From: Hedera helix | Taxonomy: Eukaryota; Streptophyta; Magnoliopsida; Apiales; Araliaceae | Direction of reading: 5' to 3' | NCBI GenBank assembly: GCA_947179155.2 | Contig: OX359264.1 | Span: forward strand, 2,848,001 to 2,912,000 | DNA: 64,000 nt | Shown: positions 1-10,824 of the stretch, piece after piece | Numbering within the stretch: the first letter of the stretch is position 1 | How the letters are laid out: every line of letters starts with the position of its first letter | Notes under the pieces: generated by a model | Told to the model about the DNA's origin: nothing | Seen by the model: the letters and a program-made list of their open reading frames with translations, nothing else | Databases searched by the model: none | Made by a program: the position numbers and the translations under genes

Positions 1-1800
1 GAGCTCTAGCTCAAGTGGTGTCAAAAACTCCCATAAATAGGAGAAAATTGTTTGGTTTCCAGATAAGAAAAATAAAACAATAAAGAAAGGTGCACTACCA
101 TCTAAATAGGAAGGATCATTGTCAAACTGCAGTATTCTACCATCATTCACATGGCATTGCCCACTCATCAACTTTGCACAGTTGAAACAAAAGGAAAAAA
201 GACCATTGGATAATCTTATCATTTACATTACTGAGTATTCTAATAGTTGTCAGTCAAGTAGAGTCAACTGATTATTGAAGATTAGTATTTGAACCGGTGG
301 CTACCATTGTTTACATATGATCTTCACAGAACTCTCTGTTTTTAAGTTACCAATTCTAAACTTTACTACTTAGTGAAAATCAAACATCATAAGAAACAAA
401 AGTAGCTAATAGCTTTCGTTTGCACCTAAAAATAACTCTAAAACCCAAAGGGAAATGTCTTATTGTTGGTTATAATTATGTAGGGTGCTAGAGAGTAATA
501 GAGTGGATGCAAACCTAAACTTTGACACTTTCTACAAAGTGACTATTCTCAAACTCAAAACTACTCTAATGCTTGAAGCACCAAGCAAGCTTGGACCACT
601 CTGCTTGAGACTACAACTTGCAGTTTCTTTTCTTTGCTAGCATTCATCACTCAACCATAAGGTCCATATTCCATAACAAACAGCTATAGATATTCACACT
701 AATACATTTGCACAACATTATAGCTATGTATGTATACACATACCAATATTTATGCATCTAAAAAGACCTCAACATATAAACAACCCATAGGGTTGCTCAA
801 ATGGTAGTCAGCTTCATGATAAGTATATACCATATATTCATATTCAAATTATAACAATCAAAATTTTAAAAAATATCATGGGTTTTAATGAATATGCTTG
901 AGGACATTCTCTAAAATGTTAGAAAATTTATTAGATGACTGTGCAATCTATAATCTCATATGCACCTTTTGAACGACTTCTTGGATTGTGCTAATTTTGA
1001 GCATAAGTAATAATAAATATAGGTTGTAACAAACTGGTCCCATATCCACTACAATATGTATATCGGAATTATATGCTACTATACTTCTATATGCACATAC
1101 ACACCTACATAAACATGAATATATGACTATTTAAACTGAACATACATATCCTGTAATAACCATAAATGATTTTAAAAATCCTGCTAAATGGAGTAAAAAA
1201 TTTAAGAAAAATGATTTTCCATTACTGAATAAATAATTAATAGTTAGGAATTATTTTATTTTAAGGTTGTGTATCTGATCCAAATTGTTATGGGTGATGA
1301 CGGATGAACACTCACTAAAAGTCCAAGAACATGCATCATCACCCCACTTATACGTTAGCATCACTACTACAATCCTAAGAATAACCTATTTTTCTTCATT
1401 CACACCTCATATATATTTTTTAAATTATTTAGTTTCCAATCCCTTAATTTATAGGGATATTCCTACCATCCTTTTCAGTTGAAATAAAGTGAAAAAGGTT
1501 GGAATCTTAAAAGTCTATAAAAAACTCTTTTTTACATAGATATTTTGACCCTCCTAAGGACAGCACTAAGTTTTTGCCAAAAAGGCTTTCCAATAGGATA
1601 CATACCAATAGGATAGAATTGAAGAATACAAACACATATGTACATATACATATATGGAGAGAGGGGAATATTATAATAATAGGAGGAATGATGTATGAAA
1701 GAGGGCTGGGAGAAAAAACTGGACTGATTACCTGACTGATGGGGTTTTTGGATAACATCAAACGCAGCATTGGCCAATTTCTGATGGCAAAAGCTGGTTC
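1..1800. other. AT-rich intergenic DNA, no gene seen
   Basis: No open frame here resembles a known protein, and the longest are short and low in complexity. A possible splice donor (CAG followed by GTAATC, read on the minus strand near 1732) closes a short GA-rich stretch, but stop codons in the longest frame argue against a coding exon. I see no tRNA-like or known microRNA sequence. Confidence 0.5.
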
Positions 1801-1830
1801 CACCAATCCCCTTCTTGCTCAGATTTCTTA

Positions 1831-2150
1831 GCTATAAAAAATGACGGCTTCCACAAATAGCATTCATCCACCAAATCAAACCCACTATTATCCAACCCTT
1901 TCCCCTCTTTCTCTCCCTCTCTCCCTCTGTATATATCTTCTTCGGATTCCATTCACATTTCTCACAGTTAGTTGAATTTGAGCTACGGCAAAATCAGATG
2001 TTTCTACCCTTTTCATCTTTTAATGGGACAAGTTGAAATATTTTGAGAAAAGAATAATTGATTCACAGTTTCTGACGGTGCAGCCCAATTGTCTTTTCTT
2101 CTCTTTTCTTTCTGGTTCTCAAGCTCAAATGTAAGCTAGCTTAATCCCAT
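1831..2150 (+). promoter_or_regulatory. Possible plant promoter with pyrimidine-rich leader
   Basis: A TATA-like CTATAAAAAA near 1831-1841 is followed about 30 bases later by a CT-rich tract (roughly 1900-1935) and a leader-like stretch ending in further CT runs near 2095-2125. This arrangement, TATA then Y-patch then a C/T-rich leader, is usual for plant core promoters. No long open frame follows: the first ATG near 1999 opens only a very short frame and the sequence then becomes very AT-rich. It may be a promoter of a noncoding transcript, a decayed gene start or chance composition. Confidence 0.25.
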
Positions 2151-5086
2151 TTAAAGACATAAATCCTACTTTATAAACCATTTAAAAATAATTTATATGT
2201 AAAAAAATATTATGACAAATTTAAATTAAAAAATAATGTGTGAGTCTCTTTTCTATTCTCTTATATTTTTTATACACACATTAAGTCAGATTTAATATGA
2301 AAATAAATATGTAACAACACTCAAAAACGAATTATATATATAATATACACAAATAATATTAAAATAATAATCTCTTATTAATAAAGTATTTATATCAGAT
2401 AAAATTTATGTTAATTATAAATACTGACATATATAAATATATGAGATAAAAAAAATTAAGAATATAAATTATAATTTTATTTTATTATAAATTTATCGAC
2501 ATATAAATTATTTTTTATTAATAAATTTGCAATACCTTGTTGGCTTATGAGCTTATCTATACTTGGTGAATTATAGGTTTAGTTCTTCCTCTTTCCAACT
2601 TAATCTTGAGATTATTCCTTTACTATCTCTACCATTTGATAAATCCAATGAACAAAAAAAGAGTTAATAGATCTTTACCGTAATATAAGGAGTGTAGGAG
2701 GGCATTAAAATTTAAAAATTACTCCCCTCTTATTATAAATTGAGCGATGAATTTGTGTCGTACTATTTATTTTTGTCTCTACAACTTAAATAATGATATT
2801 ATTTTATTTTTTTAATTATTATTTTTTTATTTAATGTTTCAAATTTTATAAAAAAATTATTTTATTTCACGTACACAATTATCACACGTACTGTGTAATG
2901 TCACCAGGTACAAGTTTCAATTAAAATTCTATTTGGACCAAAGGAATAATAAAAATAATAAAGGATAAATGACATTAAAAATTAATTAATTTACACTTAT
3001 TTTTTATTTTAAACAATTAAATACAAATTTTTTCAGTTAAATATCAAAATCAAGAGAGAATTTATTTTCACTTTTTTTAACAGAAGTTTGTTTACCAACT
3101 CTGATCGTTTGTTTTAAATGACGTGACTTTTTAAATCAATTTTTGAATAAGAAATAATTACGTGGATAATGACAAGACATTTATACTTTGACCAGTTTAA
3201 TTAAAGAAAATTGATATTTTTATAATAATTTTTAATATTTTCACACGTAAGATCTATATATTAACTCTTGTAAAAAGACATAATTATTTTTATGTGAATT
3301 TTATATGTGAAAATATTATGAAAACATCAATTTTCTAATTAAAATATACACAAGGGACTTCTACGAAACTTTAATTAAATTAAAATGGAATTTGCCTGCA
3401 TCATCAACAACAGTTAGGCGTGAGTTAAGACGATTACGAGGTTAATTAGTTGATGATTCTTCCATTAATTTTCAAGCTAGCTAGCTTAGCTGACTAAAAC
3501 CCATCAATAACGTTAACAACAGTGACAAAAATTTGGGGACAATTGAGCTTGGAGACGATGAAGGTTCTTCTATAGTAATTATGTTTAATTAAATTTTTTT
3601 CTTTTTTTTTAATTTAAAATTTTAATATAAAAATATATATATTTAATTAATTAAAATAAAAAAATAAAAAAATATAAATTCATTGATTCTTACCGTTCTT
3701 TACCCTTATAAGTTATAACAAACCTAAGATAAGATCATTTTGGCTCCACCATAAAAAGTAGTACAATGGTGGGGCCGCCTGCAAGCGGTTATTTATGGAG
3801 GTGATGTGACCAGTCAATATCAATGAAAATTACAAAACTGCTGACAGTGATGACACGTCGGTAAAAGTAAAGGTCCAATCAAAATGAGGCCGCCACGTTG
3901 GAAATTAGAATAGGGACAATAACTAGGCAACCCACGTCCCCTGGCCTGCCCAAAGACTAGACCAATACTGCAATTTCATTTACATTTTCTAAGGACACCG
4001 TATAAAAATTAAACATAAAATTAAATATTATATTTATTTTAATTATTAAAAAATAAAATTTTATTTTCTAATAATTAAGATATATTTATCATCTATTTTA
4101 TTATTGATATTTGTAAATTTACACTTTTCCATTTTATAATAATAGTTATTATAAGAATAAATATTTTAATTTATTTATTATTTATAACGTTTTATAAAAA
4201 GTTATTTATTTCTTAAATTCTCTTATTTTTTTAAAGAAATTATCACTCTTGTATTATTAATTTCCAAGTTATCATAAAAGGTAATAATAAAATTTTACTC
4301 AAATTTCAATAATCAAGTGATAGTATTAAATAATTTTCTTGATTCATGTACATGAAATTAAAACGACTAACATTTTAAAATAGAGAGAATAATAACTAAT
4401 AGAAACTAAATAAATTAACAACAAAAAATTGAGAATATATTTACAAAGTGTGTGTAACATTTTCTAATTCGTTGATTTTTTAATTTTTCTCATTTTCACT
4501 TGGCAACATAATATAAATTATTTTGCAACACAATTGAAAAATATCTTCCTTCTAATATTATATGAGAATTGATAATTTCATACGATCTTATATTTTAAAA
4601 AAAATAGAGTACTATATAACTAATCATAAATCATCAATAATTGTCTAAATATGTATAAATAAAAATTATATATTCACCCAACATTACTCTAGTAATAAAT
4701 AGCTTCCTCAGAATCTAATATATAAAGCTAGAAAATTGATATTTTTATTTTAAAAAATTGATATTTTTATAAGACTATATTCATATGAAAACGAAAATAT
4801 CAATTTTTTTATTTTTTTTTTGTGAAAATATCAATCTTCCGAAGCTTGAGAGCAGGGTTTGGTGTAAATAAATTTTGAAGTCTTTTTTGCTTTTTCTAAA
4901 ATATTCTTCAACTTTTAAGATAATTTATATTTTATCTTATATATATATATATGATATTTTTTATTTAATTATTCAAATTTTATAAAATTATTATTTTAGC
5001 TTACATAATTTATACATGTGTTACCGTACACTAGTTCTTATAAAATTATACTTTTCTAAATAGAAAAACGCGAACGAACGAAGATG
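2150..5086. other. Very AT-rich spacer with small foldbacks
   Basis: No gene is visible. The stretch contains long A/T runs and at least two imperfect foldbacks built on the motif AAAATTGATATTTT and its complement (about 3198-3349 and 4733-4840). A somewhat less AT-rich island at 3735-3960 has ACGT-type motifs (CACGTTGG, GACACGTCGG) but no open frame. The foldbacks look like short non-autonomous repeat remnants. Confidence 0.5.
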
Positions 5087-5091
5087 GAGGG
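5087..5091 (+). repeat. Target-site duplication, left (GAGGG)
   Basis: Five bases directly left of the TG start of solo LTR copy 1, repeated exactly right of its CA end. Confidence 0.85.
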
Positions 5092-6649
5092 TGTAATGTC
5101 CTAGAATTTTCACGTCTTTATTAATTAAATTATTAATTTAATTTCCAACGAGTTAGTTTTACGAGATTATTTAAATCTTTTTATGTGATTAAATAAATAT
5201 GTGATTAAATAATTATGTAATTAATTACTAAAATTAATTAAAGGGGGTCACTAATATGTTATTAAATTAGTGAAGAAACCCTAAAGTTTTAATATCAAAA
5301 TAATTGATAAGTTTCCTATTAATTAAATATTCAATTAAATTGAATATAATGAGTGAATTAAATATAATAAATTAATTAATATGATTATTAATTAATGTAA
5401 ATAATGTGAAATATTAATAATAATATTTATTAGTCCATTTAGAAATTTAATATTTATGGGTTAGAATATTTAATTATTTATTCAATCTAATTATTTATTT
5501 AATCATGGATTGAATAATTAATGTGTAAATTATTAAATTAGCCCAACATGGGTCAATTAGTAGCCCAAGTGGAGAATAATAAAATTTGACAATTTAGTAG
5601 CCCAAACAATTTAATAGAAGCCCAATTAGTATTTTAAATTAAAGCTCAATGATTGGCCCACTTGAAAAATACTTAAATTAAACTATTATTTATTTAAAAA
5701 AAGTGAAAAGTGACTATTATTTTGGGACAACCAAAAAGTCATCAGCCGACCATTGCATGGAGGAGAGAGAAAAAAATGAGTTTTGTGTTTATTTTGTTTT
5801 ATTTTTATTTATTTAATATTAGGTTGCTTGTTTTGATTTTTGGAAAAGTCTTTTCCCACAAAATCCTCACCAACTAAGTCATGGGCTAACTTTCTTGTGC
5901 AAGTATCTTTGTTATCTCATGATGGCAATTTTAATAGATATAGATTTTATATCTATCCAAATTGTAAGTATACTTACAATTTAGGTTCTTGTATTGGTCA
6001 TTTCTTCTTCTTCCATTTTTCAAGCTAGAGAGCATTTGAGAGTGTAGAAAAAATATAGTTGAGAGCAAAAATACCAAGAGAAGGAGTTCTTGGTTCATGT
6101 CATCTTCTTTCACCACCTATTTTGGAAGAAAAAGGAAGATAGCCATTAAATCAAGGTAATGGTTATTTTAAATAAAGTTTTATTTTTAAATTAAATAAAT
6201 CATCATGTTAGTATAAACATGTTAATATAGTTATTAATGTGTAGTTGTAATATTTATGCCATGCTTGAGTTTAATAGGTTTGGTTTGTATTTTGGTATAT
6301 TTTATATGCTAAAATATGTGTTTAATAGTGTGTAAACAAGTTTTGAAATTTATGTCCAAAAATATTTTTTATAAAACCTAGGTTTGATGTTCTAATATTA
6401 TAGAACATTAAATCATGAGAAAAACAAAGTTTGAATCACTCAAAATGGAGTTATACACAAAAAGTTATGATTTGTGGTAGTTTATGTGATGTAAAAAATT
6501 TTATAAAAAAATAATGATATTAAATCATGAAAAATTAATTTTTCATGTTATAAATTAATATAAGGTGATTGGTAATTTTTTTGGATTTTTATTGAGAATT
6601 TAAAGCTTACTTGATGGTATATTTTTAATTAAAATGGGTAATGTTCACG

Positions 6650-6950
6650 TTCTGCCGGAAGAAAAAAAAAAGGGGGTTTTCCGCGCAATGCGCGGAAGGT
6701 TATTAGGCTAAGGGACGCGGAGCCAAACGACGTCGTTTGACCTTCGTAAGAATTTACTCCGCGCAATGCGCGGAAGCCGTTTACGGCTTCTCAAAACGGC
6801 ACCGTTTTGGGCCGTTGTTTATGAAGGCGTGCGCAATGCGCGAGCGCTGGTTTTCTGCGAAATTACCAGTTTGCCCCTCCGTGTTTTTTTCGGCGAATTG
6901 ACCATTTTGCCCTCGGATCAGTTTTCAACTTATTTACGGAAATGCCATTC
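6650..6950 (+). repeat. GC-rich palindrome cluster inside LTR copy 1
   Basis: This island stands out from the surrounding AT-rich LTR. It contains TTCCGCGCAATGCGCGGAA (6679-6697) with further CGCAATGCG copies near 6762 and 6834, the perfect palindrome AAACGACGTCGTTT (6725-6738) and AAAACGGCACCGTTTT (6793-6808). Equivalent clusters lie near 22440-22590 and 60730-60890 in the other copies. Short open frames in it are by-products of the GC content. It may be a U3 enhancer or promoter core, but that is inference. Confidence 0.7.
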
Positions 6951-7099
6951 GGGTTAAATTTTAAATAATTTAAATATTTAAAAACTAATTTAAAATTATA
7001 ACAAAAATAATAATAATACAAAAATAATATTGGGGAGGATATTTTTCAATAAGTTTAATATTTAAATATTTTAAATATTAATCTAGTTAGCTAAACCAT

Positions 7100-7720
7100 G
7101 GTTAAGTTAAATAAATTTATTATTTATTTATTATTTTAAATGTTAATAATAAATAAAGATGATAAATTAGCAATTATTATTTAATGCCTATTAAATAATA
7201 CTTAAAGAGAGATAAAATTTATAAATTAATTATTTATTGTTTAAATATTATTAAATAATAAATAAGGATAATTAAGGAATTAATTATTATTTAATTAGCA
7301 TTAAATAACGATTAATGGAAATTAAGTTATTAGAGTAATAATTTATTATTTAATTTAAATAATAAATAAGAATGATTTGATTATTATTTAACCTTAAATA
7401 ATAATTAAAATTAATTAAATAATTAAGATTAATTAAATAATTAATTATTATTTAATTGACATTAAATAATAATTAAAGAGGATTAAGATTAGTAAACTAT
7501 TATTTAATTTTCTTAAATTAAATAATAAGTAAGGTTAATTACTTAGTTAATTATTGGTTGATTAATATTAAATTAAAGGAGGTTAAAATTAAGTCAATAA
7601 TTATTTATTATTTAATTATAATTAAATAATAGGTAAGTACAATTAGTTATTATTTATTTTAAATAATAACTAGAGTTAATTAATTAATTTCTATTTAACC
7701 AAGATTAAATAATAATTAAA
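7100..7720 (+). repeat. Array of AT-rich foldbacks inside LTR copy 1
   Basis: About eleven times in 600 bases the sequence reads as a short foldback of the form TTATTTAA, a few bases, TTAAATAA, separated by 20-40 bases of linker. The same arrays occur near 21580-22170 and 59880-60460. No coding potential is present. Confidence 0.7.
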
Positions 7721-9015
7721 TAGAGATTGAGTTAATAAAATAAATTAAATTTAATTATGCTTTAATTAAACAATTGTAATAAGTTGTTTAAGGGTTTAAT
7801 AAGTGTCCAACACTTAAGAAAAATATTTTCTAAACTTATTAAATTATTAACCTAAAATGATTAAGGGTCTATAAGGTTAATAATATTGTTTTGACTAATG
7901 TAAATTATGTGTTAGTACTTATGTGTGGTAAATAAGTTCATTAATTAAGCGTATAGTTATGCAAATACGTCGTACTAATTATTAGACCGACTTTATTAAT
8001 GTTAAGTCTTTCAAAGCAAGTTAGTTAAAGCTAGACAATTATTGTAGCTGAGCAGACATACAAGCTCTCTAACCCTACTCATTTATTGTTGAACAAGTTT
8101 CTATACTTGTATTTATTGTCAAAACTTGAAGTGGTTTAATTATTTAAAATTATCCCACATCCATATTGTTTATAAAATCGCACTTAGTGCACTTGAAGCT
8201 TATTAGTTCTTGATTCATGAACTGTACTAAAAATGTCAAAAGCTAATAGTTCAGCTAGACATTACGTTTATAAATTCAATACTTGAATACTTTTAAAAGT
8301 TTATCCAAACCATTGTTGGGTGCGGATTTCTTATATTAAGTCTGAGAATTGAACAACCCTGAATTAGGGGATTTTGTGTCGGGAAACCGACTTTGGGCGC
8401 CAGTGACTAAATGTAATGCATATACAGCGGGTTGAATAGGCTGATCCCCTTGAAAACCAAACAACTCAAAGGGTCAGAGGAAACTCTATTATACCCTCGT
8501 TAGTTCAGGGTCCTTAGTGACCACTCAGCATTTTAAGATTCAAATAATCTGTTTATTAAAATTTGAATCTTGTTTCATTCACAATTGTTATATCTATTGT
8601 TGAATCATTGATGATATTTCCCATTCATTCATGATATATTAAATCTCTATGATTGTTCTAAACTTGCTGAGCAAACTAGTTGTTCATTCTTGATATATCA
8701 TGAACCATTTTTCAGATAGACCTGATTGCTCAAAGAAGGATAAGGGAAAAGGAAAAACCAGATATTAAGTTAGCTTATGCATGCTAATTAGATATTTAAT
8801 GTGTATTTACTGTTGAAGAACCTTTTGTAATTCCTTATGATAGGAACTGTTTTTATGTTAAGGTTGATAGACCCTGGTATTGTAACCTTTTGAAGGGAAC
8901 CAATATGTATTATTCCGCGATATTTAAATGCAATGTATGTATTTAATTGTTAGTAATGTGTTGAATAGTGAGAACCAAACTCGAGGTTATGGAACCCGGA
9001 TTTGGGGTCGTCACA

Positions 9016-9020
9016 GAGGG
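9016..9020 (+). repeat. Target-site duplication, right (GAGGG)
   Basis: Five bases directly right of the CA end of solo LTR copy 1, identical to 5087-5091. Confidence 0.85.
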
Positions 9021-10824
9021 CAGGCTAGTGTTAATAATAACTAATAATTTCCCATTTATTTTTTCCTATAATTTTTATTTCAATTATTAATTATAATTAT
9101 AACACCGGGCGGGCGCTGTTTAGTTCTAGTCTGAAAGAGGTGAAGGAGTATACAGAGGATGGATCGGTCCTTTACTGTATTACAGTGTGTCCAAACCCGT
9201 AACACAAACTCAAAGTCATCACAAAATAGTTGTCTAATGTCTTTAGCCAACAGAAATGCTGCCATGTATGAACCCATTGATAAGTACTATATCTTGTTGC
9301 TGCATTGGTTATAGTAAATGTTATATTTTGTGGAGGCACACAAACTGGGAATACAACATTTGTTATAACCAATCTAATAAAAACCTATAACATTTGTTAA
9401 TAATATGCGGTGTAGCAATTTCACCCTAACCAGATCCCCCATCATGAAACGTCTTTTGTGATAATTTTGATAATAACATAATCGCTCAAGCACAATCATG
9501 TTAGCCTGCGATTTTTGTGTGATTGTTTTGACAATCACATAAACGTATAAGCCTTTGTGACGGCTAAACTAATCACGATAGCACCCTGTGTCTTTTTGCG
9601 ATGGTGTTGACTGTCACAAAAATGCACACAAGCCTTTTTACATTACCATTCGATTTTTGTGATGATTACATCTATCACACAACTTAGTAGGTTCTTGTGA
9701 TGATTAAAACAATTCCGTTAGCACCGGATACTTTTGTGATGCTTGGTTTTTTAGTAGCCTATGTTACTGCAATGGAATGTTTTTATTTATATTGCATGTG
9801 TATATACAGGTGTGTACATATATGCGTATATATGTATATATATAACTATTAATGCGAGCACATGGAGTTTAAGCTAGCTGTAAAACAAACGGATGAGATT
9901 TTGACACGCAATGATGCAAGAGTTTCAGTGGTGCAGAATGCATGCATTTCATTGATGCGTCCAATTAAACCATATGTCATGCAACTAGTTTTCTACTATC
10001 TACTTCAGGCTTAGAACTAAAATCAGCTTATATAGCAACAATCACCACCAGCAAAAGAAAAGTATGAAGAAGAGAAAAAAAAGACTATAATATAAACTAA
10101 CGCTATGTTTCTCTCTCTCGTCATGGAACGTTCTGTTTACCAGGAAGATAACTAAGCTGATAAAACAAAAACTAGAAATCCTGGTAACTAAGGATATTAT
10201 CATTAATTTTTCAATGAAAACATGATTCCTCATTTTCTTCTATGACTTCTTTACCTTATTAGTGAAGATAAAGTTTGTATCTTTCAATTCCAAGATCACT
10301 TGCCTTTAATTTGCAATACAAAGGCAAGTGATGCTCACAAGTATGTTGTTGGTTCTAATTTTGAGAAATCCGAGTCGAGCTTAATTAACTCAATTTCTTT
10401 TTCCGTCCGTACAATGGATAACATGCTAAAATCCTTGCTCCAATGGCTGGAAAGGCTACCTCTCCTGTCCGCTTTTGTACAACAGAGAAATCAAGAGCTC
10501 AACTCCCTCACCCCCCAGGGACACTTCTCAATAAAACCTTCTAGAGGTGTGCAGACTAGGAATATTTAACACAGACAGACACTATAAGATTCAACACTAG
10601 AAAGACTCCCAAAAAAAAGTTCATCATATTGGAATGGATTCAAAACTTCAAATCAATAAGCTCTACAAAGGAACTATGTAAAACCCACTTTGATAAATTA
10701 AAGTCGATATTTAACTTGGGCATGTAGCCATAATGGGGTAACAAAGAAAGACAACCATGAGTCAAACTCAAGTTTTTTAACTTGCCAAACATACAAGGAA
10801 TAAAAACATATAAACTGCTTTGAT
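9021..10824. other. Intergenic spacer between solo LTR and AIP2
   Basis: No recognisable gene. It contains the CACTA-like fragment described separately and, towards the right, the probable 3' untranslated region of the AIP2-like gene. An 89-codon plus-strand frame at 10300-10569 resembles nothing I know and has no family motif. Confidence 0.5.
9451..9758 (+). mobile_element. CACTA-like transposon end remnant
   Basis: Motifs of the form TTTGTGAT...ATCACA recur at least six times in about 300 bases, spaced 40-80 bases apart, mixed with repeated 'GTTAGC' and 'ATAGCACC' words. Repeated TGTGATGG-type words and their complements are typical of the subterminal repeats of plant CACTA (En/Spm) elements. 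The block closes in GGTTTTTTAGTAG, a possible eroded version of the usual ...TTGTAGTG end. There is no transposase frame and no clear partner end, so only a decayed terminal fragment is supported. Confidence 0.4.

Larger units (their letters stand above)
5092..9015 (+). mobile_element. Solo LTR, copy 1 (3,924 bp)
   Basis: The element begins TGTAATGTCC and ends GGTCGTCACA, so it has TG...CA ends with an imperfect terminal inverted repeat. It is flanked by the exact 5-bp duplication GAGGG (5087-5091 and 9016-9020), the hallmark of LTR-element integration. Start and end share no long direct repeat and no gag, protease, reverse transcriptase or integrase frame lies inside, so this is one long LTR left after LTR-LTR recombination. 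Two relatives lie at 20287-24182 and 58561-62470 in the opposite orientation. Its parts in order are an AT-rich 5' third, a 24-bp palindrome (5959-5982), a GC-rich palindrome cluster (6650-6950), an AT-rich hairpin array (about 7100-7720) and a less AT-rich 3' kilobase. The superfamily cannot be fixed without the internal region. Very long LTRs are best known in Ty3/Gypsy lineages. Confidence 0.85.

Noticed and set aside
1507..1952. Overlapping minus-strand frames near a GTAATC donor
   Set aside because: Stops before the donor in the longest frame, different products in each frame and no recognisable domain.
6766..6957. Open frame in LTR copy 1 (and similar frames at 22461-22680 and 60672-60980)
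   Set aside because: These arise from the GC-rich palindrome island and are not conserved in frame between copies.
10300..10569. 89-codon plus-strand frame
   Set aside because: No family motif, no splice context and no codon pattern like the three real genes. Probably chance in a less AT-rich spacer.
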